Source: Shouchella miscanthi (GTDB lineage: Bacteria > Bacillota > Bacilli > Bacillales > Bacillaceae_D). Taken from it: DNA of 64,000 nt. Position 1 is the stretch's first letter; every line of letters starts with the position of its first letter. Location of the stretch: positions 1,736,001 through 1,800,000 of the forward strand of contig NZ_CP042163.1 of assembly GCF_007725405.1 (NCBI RefSeq). The letters run 5' to 3'. The position numbers and the translations under genes were made by a program. Below, one piece after another: positions 51,866 through 60,441 of this stretch. The notes beneath the pieces were generated by a model. The model saw only the letters and a list, made by a program, of their open reading frames with translations. It was not told where the DNA came from and did not search any database.

Positions 51866-52084
51866 ATGGGTGAGAGTCGACTAAGAATGTTGCGCATTCA
51901 AAAAGGCTTTAGCTTAGAAGAAGTGTCCAAACAAGTAGGAATCTCTGCCGGATACTTATCGCAAATTGAATCAGGCAAAAGGCAAGTCAATGCATTAATC
52001 TCGGAAAAAATCGCGCAATTTTTCAACGTATCTTTAGACGATTTATTTGAAGCTACTCGATATAAAGCTGTATGGGATCATTAA
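51866..52084 (+). CDS. XRE/Cro-type helix-turn-helix regulator
   Basis: 72 residues, a single HTH_XRE domain: LRMLRIQKGFSLEEVSKQVGISAGYLSQIESGKRQV, then INALISEKIAQFF. It has no sensor domain. The target is unknown, possibly its own promoter upstream of the 62-residue gene. The start at ATG 51866 uses GAGGGAAAG; a GTG at 51839 overlapping the previous stop is possible. Confidence 0.85.
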   Translation: MGESRLRMLRIQKGFSLEEVSKQVGISAGYLSQIESGKRQVNALISEKIAQFFNVSLDDLFEATRYKAVWDH

Positions 52085-52087
52085 TAG

Positions 52088-52117
52088 AAAAAACGCCCCC
52101 TATAAAGAAGGAGCGTC
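52088..52117 (-). terminator. Terminator after fumC
   Basis: On the reverse strand ACGCTCC pairs imperfectly with GGGGGCGT, followed by TTTTTT. Confidence 0.6.
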
Positions 52118-52123
52118 AACTAA

Positions 52124-53512
52124 TTATTTAGGAGAAATCATATTACCTGGTACAACATATTCGTTAAATTGCTCTTCAGTTAACAAACCGCTGCTTATTG
52201 CCGCTTCTTTTAATGTCGTATTTTCAGCGTGAGCTTTCTTGGCAATTTTAGCAGCATTTTCATAGCCGATATGCGGATTTAATGCAGTTACGAGCATAAG
52301 GGATTCATTTAGCAACTGATCCATTTTTGCTTTGTCTGCTTCTAATCCAATGAGACACTTATCATGGAAATTATTCAGGCCGTCAGATAATAGGCGCATG
52401 GATTGAAGGACATTGTATATAATAACAGGCTTAAAGACATTTAATTGAAAATGTCCTTGGCTTGCTGCAAAACCAATAGCAGCATCATTTCCAAGTACTT
52501 GTGCTGCAACCATTGTTAGTGCTTCACTTTGAGTTGGATTGACTTTACCTGGCATAATGGAACTACCTGGCTCATTTGCAGGAATGATTACTTCGCCAAT
52601 ACCACAACGTGGACCGCTTGCTAGAAGACGGATATCATTAGCGATTTTAAAAGCGTCAGCTGCAAGTGCCTTAAGTGCTCCATGGAAATAGACGAGCTCA
52701 TCATGGCTTGTTAACCCGTGGAAATGGTTTTCAGACGCTTTAAAAGAAAAGCCTATCTGTTCGCTAAGTTGCGCTGAGACCTCTTCACTAAAGCCGATAG
52801 GTGCATTTAAGCCTGTACCAACAGCTGTTCCGCCGATTGTAAGGGCACGAACGTGATCAAGAGACTGTTCAATCATCGTTGAGCAAGTAGTCAGCATATG
52901 TTTCCAACCGCTAATTTCTTGACCGAACGTTAAAGGCGTCGCATCTTGCAAGTGGGTACGACCAATCTTAACGATATCCGAGAATTCTTGTTCTTTTGCT
53001 TCAAGCGTTTGTTTAAACTGTCTTAAAGCTGGAATTAATTCAGTCTCAGCGAAAATGACTGTCGCAACATGCATCGCAGTCGGAAATGTATCGTTAGAGC
53101 TTTGAGAGTGGTTCACATCATCATTTGGATGAACGGTCACATCGTTATAGCCTTGTTCACTTAAATAACCGTTTGCTAGATAGGCAATGACCTCATTCAT
53201 ATTCATGTTCGACTGTGTACCGCTTCCTGTCTGCCAAACAACAAGCGGGAAGTGATCCTCTAATCCACCAGCGACAATTTGATCAGCGGCATATGTAATG
53301 GCTTCAACCTTTTGCGGATGTAGACCTTTTAACTTACCGTTTACAATTGCGGCTGCTTTTTTTAATTCTGCAAAAGCACGAACCACTTCAAACGGAATTT
53401 TTTCAGTACCAATTTTAAAGTTTTCCAAACTTCTTTGTGTTTGTGCGCCCCAGTATTTATCGGCAGGAACTTGAATTTCTCCAATTGTATCTCTTTCTGT
53501 ACGCGTTTTCAT
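52124..53512 (-). CDS. fumC: Fumarate hydratase class II
   Basis: TCA-cycle fumarase (fumarate to malate), iron-free tetramer. 462 residues, the same as B. subtilis. It has the opening ERDTIGEIQVPADKYWGAQTQRS, the fumarase segment GSGTQSNMNMNEVIA, HPNDDVNHSQSSND, and signature GSSIMPGKVNPTQ. The start at 53512 is set by AAAGGA, 9 bases upstream. A paralogue, aspA, lies 8 kb away on the opposite strand. Confidence 0.95.
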   Translation of the reverse strand: MKTRTERDTIGEIQVPADKYWGAQTQRSLENFKIGTEKIPFEVVRAFAELKKAAAIVNGKLKGLHPQKVEAITYAADQIVAGGLEDHFPLVVWQTGSGTQSNMNMNEVIAYLANGYLSEQGYNDVTVHPNDDVNHSQSSNDTFPTAMHVATVIFAETELIPALRQFKQTLEAKEQEFSDIVKIGRTHLQDATPLTFGQEISGWKHMLTTCSTMIEQSLDHVRALTIGGTAVGTGLNAPIGFSEEVSAQLSEQIGFSFKASENHFHGLTSHDELVYFHGALKALAADAFKIANDIRLLASGPRCGIGEVIIPANEPGSSIMPGKVNPTQSEALTMVAAQVLGNDAAIGFAASQGHFQLNVFKPVIIYNVLQSMRLLSDGLNNFHDKCLIGLEADKAKMDQLLNESLMLVTALNPHIGYENAAKIAKKAHAENTTLKEAAISSGLLTEEQFNEYVVPGNMISPK

Positions 53513-53689
53513 TTTCACCATTCCTTTACCCAAGATTGATAACCCAAATCTATCATACCAAAAAACGACAAGAAACTTAACGAAAACATATAAAAAGATC
53601 GGTATGGTCGATTGAACTTGCCGCTGTTTTTAAGACCGGCAGGAAGATCACCTAGTCGAAGTAGACAAGGAAAGATCGCTAAAAGCAAC

Positions 53690-53756
53690 AAAAAAAGCGT
53701 AAACGATTATACGAGTCCAAAGCCGGAAAAGGACTCATAATCGTTTACGCTCTTCA
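53690..53756 (-). terminator. Long hairpin terminator after msrB
   Basis: On the reverse strand AGCGTAAACGATTAT-GAGTCC pairs with GGACTC-TATAATCGTTTACGCT across a short GC-containing loop, followed by TTTTTTT. The 20-odd base-pair stem ends the msrA-msrB transcript. Confidence 0.8.
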
Positions 53757-53786
53757 CTCTTAGTCTAGCAAGAAATGTGTTTCGTT

Positions 53787-54221
53787 TTACGAAAATAATT
53801 TTTTGTAAACACTGTAGCCTTCATCATCCAGTTTGTCTTTTGGAATAAATCGAAGCGCAGCAGAATTAATACAATAGCGAAGACCATTAGCTCCAGGACC
53901 ATCTGGAAAAACATGACCAAGGTGGGAGTCAGCTTCTTTACTACGAACTTCAGTCCGTACCATAAAATGACTACGGTCTTCTTTTTCAAGAATCTCTTCT
54001 TCTTCAATTGGTTTTGTGAAGCTCGGCCACCCGCAACCTGCGTCGTATTTATCGTTGGAAGAAAACAATGGCTTACCAGAGACAATATCCACATAAATAC
54101 CATCTTCTTCGTGATCATAATAGTCGTTTTTAAAAGGTGGCTCTGTTCCATTCTCTTGTGTAACGTGATATTGCATAGGTGTTAGCTTCTTTTTTAACTG
54201 ATCGTTTGAGTTGTTTGTCAT
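53787..54221 (-). CDS. msrB: Peptide methionine (R)-S-oxide reductase
   Basis: Reduces methionine-R-sulfoxide in proteins. 144 residues with [24 protein letters not shown], the segment [11 protein letters not shown] and the catalytic Cys in [11 protein letters not shown]. The zinc-binding CxxC pairs of some MsrB forms are absent, as in B. subtilis. The ATG at 54221 overlaps the msrA stop (ATGA), so the pair is co-translated. Confidence 0.94.
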   Translation of the reverse strand: MTNNSNDQLKKKLTPMQYHVTQENGTEPPFKNDYYDHEEDGIYVDIVSGKPLFSSNDKYDAGCGWPSFTKPIEEEEILEKEDRSHFMVRTEVRSKEADSHLGHVFPDGPGANGLRYCINSAALRFIPKDKLDDEGYSVYKKLFS

Positions 54222-54754
54222 GATGGATCCCCTTTCCAATGTCGTTCAATAAAGTCTGCTCGCCCTGAACCTTTGCGATAGAGTTGATAATGAAATGCAT
54301 TCTTCTGGTAATAATCTTGGTGGTATTCTTCGGCAGGGTAAAACGGTTTCGCTGGTAATACGAGTGTTGCAATTGGTTTTGAAAATTTACCACTATCTTC
54401 TAATGCTTGCTTTGACTGTTCAGCCATTCTTTTTTGTTCATCACTATGATAAAAAACCGCCGTTCGATACGAATCGCCGCGATCGTGGAATTGTCCACCT
54501 GGATCTGTCGGATCAATTTGTTGCCAAAACAAAGAAAGAATCGTTTCGTAGGAAATAAGAGAAGGGTCAAATGTTAGTTGAACTGCTTCAAAATGTCCAG
54601 TTGTTTCGCTACAAACTTCTTTGTAAGTGGGGTTTTCCGTATGACCGCCAGTATAACCAGAAATGACAGACTCCACACCTTCATATTGATCAAATGGTTT
54701 AACCATACACCAAAAGCAGCCGCCAGCAAACGTTGCTTTTTCTAACTGACTCAT
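54218..54754 (-). CDS. msrA: Peptide methionine (S)-S-oxide reductase
   Basis: Reduces methionine-S-sulfoxide. 178 residues with the catalytic motif GGCFWC (C13 nucleophile), VISGYTGG, and HPTYK-like region [16 protein letters not shown]. First gene of msrA-msrB. Its upstream region contains a perfect palindrome with back-to-back -35-like boxes (54837-54853). Confidence 0.95.
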   Translation of the reverse strand: MSQLEKATFAGGCFWCMVKPFDQYEGVESVISGYTGGHTENPTYKEVCSETTGHFEAVQLTFDPSLISYETILSLFWQQIDPTDPGGQFHDRGDSYRTAVFYHSDEQKRMAEQSKQALEDSGKFSKPIATLVLPAKPFYPAEEYHQDYYQKNAFHYQLYRKGSGRADFIERHWKGDPS

Positions 54755-54836
54755 GTACTCACTCCCATTTCTTTAGATAGTGTTAGTGTAACATACCTAC
54801 TCTTTGTTCAAAAAACAAACGGCTTTAAACGAAAAG

Positions 54837-54853
54837 TTTTGACAATGTCAAAA
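54837..54853. promoter_or_regulatory. Perfect palindrome between msrA and the kinase gene
   Basis: TTTTGACA-A-TGTCAAAA: an 8-1-8 perfect palindrome that contains TTGACA on both strands. No good -10 is seen at the right distance for either, so it may be an operator rather than two promoters. Confidence 0.4.
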
Positions 54854-54961
54854 AAGAGTTAAAAAGAAAAAAACATAAAGAACTTTAGCGAAAAAGGGGG
54901 TCTTCTTGTCGTTCTTTTTCTTTTTTTGTCAACAAGTTCTGTTCGTAAAATTTGTTATTTA

Positions 54962-54990
54962 GGAGGAATTTAAAAAGAAAAAAAGAATCA
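54962..54990 (+). promoter_or_regulatory. SigH-type promoter of the second sporulation kinase
   Basis: GGAGGAATT at 54962-54970 fits RnAGGAwWW. After 11 bases, AAAGAATCA at 54982-54990 fits RnnGAATww but for one base. It lies 37 bases before the ribosome site of the kinase gene. The same letters could be read as a ribosome site, but no start codon follows at a useful distance. Confidence 0.55.
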
Positions 54991-55026
54991 ATTGTTGGAA
55001 TATGTCAAGAATGAAAAGGGGGTTTT

Positions 55027-55041
55027 ATGTCGATGAGATAG
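55027..55041 (+). other. Four-codon stop-terminated frame in line with the kinase gene
   Basis: AAAAGGGGG at 55015-55023 faces ATG 55027, which reads M-S-M-R then TAG (55039-55041). The same frame continues without another stop into the kinase ATG at 55063, which lacks its own good SD. Confidence 0.5.
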
Positions 55042-55062
55042 TCAATCGCATCGACGGCACGT

Positions 55063-56724
55063 ATGAAGGCGATGATTAAAGAATTACTGAATCAGTCAAA
55101 CGCACCGCAATGTGTTATTTATGAAGACGTCATCATCATGCGGAATGTAGCTTTTAATAAATTAGCTAAGCTAAGTAATCATAACGATGAAATTCCGATG
55201 TCCACAATTTTAAGTTATCAATCAATGGAAGAATGGGTTCTCGAAACAAATCACTCTCCCATCCATTTAACCATTAAGCATGCGGTATTAGATCAAGATT
55301 ACATGCTCTATACTTTCGAGGCTGATAACAAGACTGAAGACATCCGACTAAGTTTAGTGACAAAGGATTATACAAAGAAATTAAGATGGCTTACAGACGA
55401 AGATGGCAAAATCATCGATGGAAGTGCTGTCGGTCGTGAATTTTTAGATGTACATGATTCCATCTGGAGTTTTGTTCCGAAGGAATTAATGTCTAAAGAC
55501 ATGAAAAAGCAACTGATTACGTTTTACTATCAGCATACAGAATATGAAGTTCGAATTATTACCTATTATGGCTATATTTTATTTGATGTCATTAATGCCA
55601 AACAACGGGTGGAGCAATTAATTGCGCGCAACGAACTGATTAATATACTAGAGCTATCAAATGAATGCTACATTTTACATGACGATATGACCATTCATTA
55701 CGCAAATAAAGCAGCCCATCTTTATTTAGGTGTAGAGGAAGAAGAACAGCTTCTTACTGGAAGACCCTTGCGCCAACATATCCAAGCGAGAGAATTAAAG
55801 CTCATTAAGGAATCTGTTCGCAATCAACAAGAGGAGATTTTATTTAGACCTGTTAAGTTAATTAATGGGGAAGGCAGTCTACTTTATACGATGTGTGCCA
55901 TCCTCCCTGTTCATATTGAGGGAAAAAAGCTATATATTTCAGTATTGAAGCAATCACATCGCTCGTCAAAGAAACGAGAGGAAGCAATGAAAGTTGCGTC
56001 CCGTTTATCAGCGAGTATGGCACATGAAATTAGAAATCCATTAACGACTATCAAGGGGTTTATGCAATTATACAAGGAAATGAAAACAATACCTGAGAGT
56101 CAGCTAGCTGTTATTGATGAAGAACTCGAACAAATGGAAAAAATTATTAATGATTATGTTTTTCTTGCGCAGCAAAAAGGGATGAAACCAAGCGAAACAA
56201 TTGAAATGAATGATTATTTACAATCTTTCATGAAAAAAGACGAAATACAAGCATTGACTCAACATAACCCAGTCGCTATTTCAAGCGCAGAGTCGTTTTA
56301 TTTTAACGGTTACAAGGAAGAGTTAGATTTACTCTTTTTAAATTTAATTGAAAATGCTGTTGACGCTAGTGAAAAAACATCAACCATTGAAATACGAGTG
56401 ACGTCGGAACAAAATCAACTCTGTGTTCAAATTATTGATAAAGGCGTAGGTATTTCCCCGAATCGTCTTTACTTATTAGGCCAGCCGTTTTTTTCATCAA
56501 AAGAAAAAGGGACTGGTTTAGGTTTAATGATTTGCCACAAAATTGCTGAACTTCATGGCGGTCGCATGGAAATTAAAACAAAGGCTGGTACAGGGACAAT
56601 AGTTACTATTTATCTACCCCTTAAGGTGACAACAGCTGTTGAAGATGAAGGGGTTAGAACACCACCTCTGCGAGCTTTAAAGCGAAATGAAAGCCAAACA
56701 GTAATAAGCATAGGCCAGCGATAA
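55063..56724 (+). CDS. PAS-domain sensor histidine kinase, sporulation-kinase type
   Basis: 553 residues, soluble, with no response regulator nearby. Weakly conserved N-terminal sensory parts (about 1-185) are followed by a PAS domain (about 186-300), HisKA with H321 in SMAHEIRNPLTTIKGF, N box NLIENAVDAS, G1 DKGVGIS, F box PFFSSKEKG and G2 GTGLGLMIC. An extra basic tail runs past the kinase end (after LPLK). It probably phosphorylates Spo0F. It starts after a short stop-terminated leader, and its 3' end overlaps the convergent lysE-type gene by 71 bases. Confidence 0.85.
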   Translation: MKAMIKELLNQSNAPQCVIYEDVIIMRNVAFNKLAKLSNHNDEIPMSTILSYQSMEEWVLETNHSPIHLTIKHAVLDQDYMLYTFEADNKTEDIRLSLVTKDYTKKLRWLTDEDGKIIDGSAVGREFLDVHDSIWSFVPKELMSKDMKKQLITFYYQHTEYEVRIITYYGYILFDVINAKQRVEQLIARNELINILELSNECYILHDDMTIHYANKAAHLYLGVEEEEQLLTGRPLRQHIQARELKLIKESVRNQQEEILFRPVKLINGEGSLLYTMCAILPVHIEGKKLYISVLKQSHRSSKKREEAMKVASRLSASMAHEIRNPLTTIKGFMQLYKEMKTIPESQLAVIDEELEQMEKIINDYVFLAQQKGMKPSETIEMNDYLQSFMKKDEIQALTQHNPVAISSAESFYFNGYKEELDLLFLNLIENAVDASEKTSTIEIRVTSEQNQLCVQIIDKGVGISPNRLYLLGQPFFSSKEKGTGLGLMICHKIAELHGGRMEIKTKAGTGTIVTIYLPLKVTTAVEDEGVRTPPLRALKRNESQTVISIGQR

Positions 56725-57274
56725 CATTTAAAATTGGTAAAAGAGACTGACTAAGGAACTGTCCAAAATATGAAGCAAGAAACGAGAGACTAATGTTCCA
56801 TACAAGTATGCCAGTAAATAAAAAACCGATGTAATAGATAAATGATCCTGATTGTTCAGTCATTAACTCTGCCAATGTGGAGCCAAAAATGCCAAACCAA
56901 AACATTAAATTAATTGGGTTAAACAAGGCAATGGAAAGCCCTGTCCAAAACGATGCCCAAATTGGTGCTGTGAGGCTGCTCGAACGTTGAAGAGCAGTCT
57001 TTCGCTTATTAATCGACTCGATGCCCAGATAAATTAAAAGAGCAGCCCCAAATACATAGAGAATGATTTGTACAGAAGGCATAAAAATAAACTGCGCTAA
57101 GCCAAAGTAAATAATGATCATAAAAAGAAGATCAGCAAGAATTGCGCCAATACCAATAAATAACGCAGGAAGAAAACCGTGAGAAACACCTTTTTTTAGA
57201 ATGGCTAAACAGATTGGACCTACGGGGACGGCCAACGATAAACCTAGAATAAACGCCGAGAGAAAAGCGGGCAT
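56654..57274 (-). CDS. LysE/RhtB-family exporter
   Basis: 206 residues with six hydrophobic helices and the family opening FILGLSLAVPVGPICLAILKKGVSHG. Such proteins export amino acids (lysine, threonine, homoserine lactone and others); the substrate here is unknown. AAGGAGAGTG precedes the start. The last 71 bases run antisense to the 3' end of the kinase gene. Confidence 0.88.
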   Translation of the reverse strand: MPAFLSAFILGLSLAVPVGPICLAILKKGVSHGFLPALFIGIGAILADLLFMIIIYFGLAQFIFMPSVQIILYVFGAALLIYLGIESINKRKTALQRSSSLTAPIWASFWTGLSIALFNPINLMFWFGIFGSTLAELMTEQSGSFIYYIGFLFTGILVWNISLSFLASYFGQFLSQSLLPILNVIAGLCLLLFGFHFALKLAEVVF

Positions 57275-57424
57275 TTAAGAACACTCTCCTTACACAACAG
57301 ACATGCTTTATTCTTATAATAATGTGGGCGTAGACGATTTTAGACATGCTTTATTTGTAAAAAAGTGTCTAGATTCTGTTAGGGCTTCATAAGATGAATA
57401 GGAATGTTAAAGGAGGGGTTCTAT

Positions 57425-58153
57425 ATGAAAGCATCACGCTTATTAACGACTGAAGACATGCGTTCGGATGCTGTACCAGCCTGGGTGAACGAAAGTTACG
57501 AACAATACAGTAATGTTGTGACGGATCAAACTTTTCCATGTTTTTTTGGACAAAAAGGAGAGCGCAAAGGTGAGTTGCGTTATTCCTTTTTATCGCATGC
57601 TGATTGGACGTCACTACCGAGTACATTAACAGCATTTCAATCTTTAATGGCGAAACGACCGCTTATTCGGCGTGGACTTTTTGTGTTTATCGAGCCTGAA
57701 GAACAGGAGCAAACCTTGGATTACTATCGACGCTATTTTTGGGATATCTTACAATACTTAAATGATAAAGATGAAAGTGTATGGCCAGCTCATACACCGA
57801 GTGATCCGAATCACCATTTGTGGTCATTTTGTTTTAATGGTCAATCCATGTTTGCTTTTGCCAATACACCTGCATATAAGCAGCGTATTACACGAGATTT
57901 AGGGCAAAGTATGGTCATCGGTTTTCAACCTCGAGAAATTTTTCAAGGTTTAGAGGGGACTGAGCCTAAAGGTCATAACTCTCGAGAAGCTGTTCGGAAA
58001 AGGGTAGAGGCGTGGGATCAAATACCGAAACATCCTGATATAAGCCATTATGGTGATGTAGATCACAGGGAATGGAAGCAGTTTTTTATTGGAGATGACT
58101 GTGTACCAATTACAGGCGCTTGCCCGTTTCGCGCAAAAAACGACTCAAAATAG
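57425..58153 (+). CDS. YqcI/YcgG family protein
   Basis: 242 residues of the YqcI/YcgG family, function unknown. Recognisable parts: FPCFFGQKGERKGELRYSF near the N terminus, YYRRYFWDILQYLNDKD, WSFCFNGQSMFAFANTPAY, and the C-terminal CPITGACPFR-like end (DDCVPITGACPFRAK). Cysteines near the C terminus could bind metal. The ATG at 57425 follows AAAGGAGGGG. Monocistronic by spacing. Confidence 0.85.
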   Translation: MKASRLLTTEDMRSDAVPAWVNESYEQYSNVVTDQTFPCFFGQKGERKGELRYSFLSHADWTSLPSTLTAFQSLMAKRPLIRRGLFVFIEPEEQEQTLDYYRRYFWDILQYLNDKDESVWPAHTPSDPNHHLWSFCFNGQSMFAFANTPAYKQRITRDLGQSMVIGFQPREIFQGLEGTEPKGHNSREAVRKRVEAWDQIPKHPDISHYGDVDHREWKQFFIGDDCVPITGACPFRAKNDSK

Positions 58154-58210
58154 ATTTTTAATCTTGTAACGTGATAAACTAAGCGTACTACTTATAGAAA
58201 TAGGGGTATC

Positions 58211-59194
58211 ATGAAATTTAGAATTGGCTATCGAACATTAAAAACGGCGATTGGTGTATTGATTTCACTTTCCATAGCGCAGTTACTTGAATTAAACTTT
58301 GCTTCTTCTGCGGCGATTATTACCATTCTTTGTATTTCGGTCACCCGTAGAAATTCATTACTTGTATCATGGGCGCGCTTTATTGCTTGTATCATCGGAC
58401 TAATAATGAGCTCAGTTTTGTTTGAATTACTCGGTTACACCCCTGTTGCTGCAGCACTCTTTATTTTGCTCTTTATCCCAGTTGTCTTACTCGTAAAAGC
58501 AAGCGATGGCATTGTAACGAGTTCTGTTATCGTTATGCATTTATATGTTGTTGGTGAGACGTCTATCGGCTTTTATTGGAATGAGCTACAGCTTATTTTT
58601 ATTGGGATTGGAACGGCACTAGTGATGAATTTATATATGCCTTCTAAAGATAAACTATTACGACAGCGACGTATGCAAGTTGAAGAGTTGCTTAAGGCAA
58701 CGTTGAAGCAGCTTTCGATCTACATACGTGCAGGTGAAAGCAATTGGGATGGAAATGAACTTCCTCAGTTAGATAAAGTGTTGAAGGAAAGTAAGAAAGT
58801 TGCCTTTGTTTCAATGCAAAATCATCTCTTATCAGAAGAAAATCATTATTATCATTATTTTTCAATGCGCGAAAAGCAACTTGAGATCATTGAACGTTTA
58901 ATGCCACACTTAACAAGAATTAATGGGTCAGTCCCTCAGCAAGAAAAGGTCGCGAATTTTCTAGAAGAGCTGTCACGCGCAGTTAGTCCTACCAATTCAG
59001 TTGCTTATTTTCTCTTGCAGTTAGAAGAAATGCGCACCGAATTTCGGAATATGCCGCTTCCAAAAACAAGAGAAGAGTTTGAAAGTCGGTCTTCCCTTCT
59101 TTTAATTGTGTTTGAATTTGAACAATATTTAAAGACAAAAGACGCGCTTTGGGTGCAAAAATCGGATAAAAAGAGATCATTGAGCAAACCCTAA
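58211..59194 (+). CDS. yqjA: Aromatic acid exporter-family membrane protein YqjA (DUF939)
   Basis: 327 residues: an N-terminal half with about five or six helices (MKFRIGYRTLKTAIGVLISLSIAQLL at the start) and a C-terminal cytosolic helical half (about 150-327), the ArAE_1/UPF0421 layout. A role in efflux of aromatic or fusaric-type acids is a family inference only. It sits upstream of yqjC and yqjE, as in B. subtilis. The next gene starts within 31 bases. Confidence 0.85.
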   Translation: MKFRIGYRTLKTAIGVLISLSIAQLLELNFASSAAIITILCISVTRRNSLLVSWARFIACIIGLIMSSVLFELLGYTPVAAALFILLFIPVVLLVKASDGIVTSSVIVMHLYVVGETSIGFYWNELQLIFIGIGTALVMNLYMPSKDKLLRQRRMQVEELLKATLKQLSIYIRAGESNWDGNELPQLDKVLKESKKVAFVSMQNHLLSEENHYYHYFSMREKQLEIIERLMPHLTRINGSVPQQEKVANFLEELSRAVSPTNSVAYFLLQLEEMRTEFRNMPLPKTREEFESRSSLLLIVFEFEQYLKTKDALWVQKSDKKRSLSKP

Positions 59195-59224
59195 ATGGAG
59201 TTCAACTTCATAGGGGTGACAAAT

Positions 59225-59728
59225 GTGAAATGGTCTTTTTTTCTGTTTACGTTTATTATGCTATCAACTTTACTTCCAGAACAATTTCCAGTGGAAAAAG
59301 CAGCGGTTATTGTGAATGTCCAAACAAATGAAATGGCAATCTTTGAAGCGAACCGTATAAGCGATGTGTTTCCGGTTGCAAGTGGAAAAAAAGGAGAAGA
59401 AACACCTCTTGGTGAATTCCATGTGCTTGTTAAAGCAAAGCATCCTTACTATCGTAAAAAGAATATAGCTGGAGGCGATAAACGGAACCCACTTGGCAGC
59501 AGGTGGATTGGCTTTGATGCGAATGGAACGAATGGGCGTACATACGGACTACACGGAACAAATCAACCGCATTCCATAGGTTACAACGCTTCGTTAGGCT
59601 GTATTCGCTTAGAGAATTCTTCTGTAGAGTATGTATATGAAAGAGTAGAGATTGGAAGTAAAGTCATTGTAGTGAAAGAAACAAAAAGCTTTTCGGCGTT
59701 AGGGAAGCAATTTAACTTGTTGAAGTAA
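59225..59728 (+). CDS. Secreted L,D-transpeptidase (YkuD domain)
   Basis: 167 residues: a signal peptide (about 1-26; KWSFFLFTFIMLSTLLPEQ) and one YkuD domain with the catalytic HGTNQPHSIG...SLGCIRL motif (Cys nucleophile, two His). It makes 3-3 cross-links or remodels peptidoglycan outside the membrane. No LysM or PG-binding domain. The GTG at 59225 lies 7 bases after AGGGGTG; an ATG at 59195 abuts the yqjA stop and would lengthen the N terminus unnaturally. Confidence 0.9.
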   Translation: MKWSFFLFTFIMLSTLLPEQFPVEKAAVIVNVQTNEMAIFEANRISDVFPVASGKKGEETPLGEFHVLVKAKHPYYRKKNIAGGDKRNPLGSRWIGFDANGTNGRTYGLHGTNQPHSIGYNASLGCIRLENSSVEYVYERVEIGSKVIVVKETKSFSALGKQFNLLK

Positions 59729-59805
59729 TAAGGATATGACCACACACATGCTTCAGGCGGAAATCTCAATGAACTCCGCCTGGCTTGTCTACTTTAAAGG
59801 TATGA

Positions 59806-59904
59806 TTAGAACATGCCTAAACCGGCAGCTGCGGTAAACACGCCCCCTAATACGAGTGTTGCAATCATAATATAAATAATTAATCGTTGAAATTTTCGTG
59901 GCAT
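59806..59904 (-). CDS. Prli42-like stressosome membrane miniprotein
   Basis: 32 residues: MPRKFQRLIIYIMIATLVLG, then GVFTAAAGLGMF. A short basic N terminus followed by one transmembrane helix is the Prli42 layout; in Listeria, Prli42 anchors the stressosome protein RsbR to the membrane. GGGGTGA lies about 6 bases before the ATG. It is on the opposite strand to its neighbours in an otherwise empty 247-base gap. Confidence 0.7.
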   Translation of the reverse strand: MPRKFQRLIIYIMIATLVLGGVFTAAAGLGMF

Positions 59905-59975
59905 AGTCTTCACCCCACTCACACTATTCTACTGATAGTGTAACTGATTGCCTGGAAAGCAACAAGAGGTGTTTT

Positions 59976-60383
59976 ATGCTTGATATTAAATTAGATCACA
60001 TTGCATATGTTGTAAAATCAAAAGAGGAAGTATCTCAATTTTATTCGCTTTTTTCTCTAGCGGAAGGAAATTGTGAAATTGTGCATGAACAGCAAGTGAC
60101 GGTTTATCATGTGCAAGTCAAATCCTTTTCAATTGAACTACTTTTACCGTTTCCTGAGAATCGTTCCTTGCAAAGGTACTTAGCGAGACGTGCATCTCCG
60201 TGTTTTCACCATTTAGCGCTTCTAAGTTCTGATTTACAGTCTCTACAAAACTGTTTAGAAGAGAATGGCTACGAATTTATTTATGAAAAGGCGAAGACAG
60301 GTAGTAATCGAAAGCGGATTAATTTTATAAAACCGGCGTGTACAAGCGATGTACTGATTGAATTGTGTGAGCACCAAACATGA
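59976..60383 (+). CDS. yqjC: Glyoxalase/VOC-family protein, methylmalonyl-CoA epimerase-like
   Basis: 135 residues, one VOC (glyoxalase) fold: LDHIAYVVKSKEEVSQFY with the metal His, a middle FSIELLLPF with the Glu, FHHLALLSSDLQSLQ, and IELCEH at the end. It resembles the B. subtilis yqjC protein, which is grouped with methylmalonyl-CoA epimerases, but no propionate genes are next to it here. The 3' end runs to within 60 bases of yqjE. Confidence 0.8.
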   Translation: MLDIKLDHIAYVVKSKEEVSQFYSLFSLAEGNCEIVHEQQVTVYHVQVKSFSIELLLPFPENRSLQRYLARRASPCFHHLALLSSDLQSLQNCLEENGYEFIYEKAKTGSNRKRINFIKPACTSDVLIELCEHQT

Positions 60384-60441
60384 AATGTGCGGCAATATTC
60401 GTTATGATAGAAGTGATTATGGTTATTGGAGTGAAGAAACG

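Noticed and set aside
51633-52084. Small basic protein plus XRE regulator as a toxin-antitoxin pair
   Set aside because: Size and order fit loosely, but the first protein has no known toxin signature and the pair lacks the usual overlap of toxin and antitoxin domains. Kept as separate unknowns.
53534-53786. Large inverted repeat after msrB as the end of a mobile element
   Set aside because: It has the structure of an intrinsic terminator with a T-run on the correct strand, with no transposase, target duplication or second copy nearby.
55020-55045. Spo0A box (TGTCGA) near the second kinase start
   Set aside because: TGTCGA-type hexamers occur (for example at 55028), but none matches the full TTGTCGAA box and the position is inside the translated leader.
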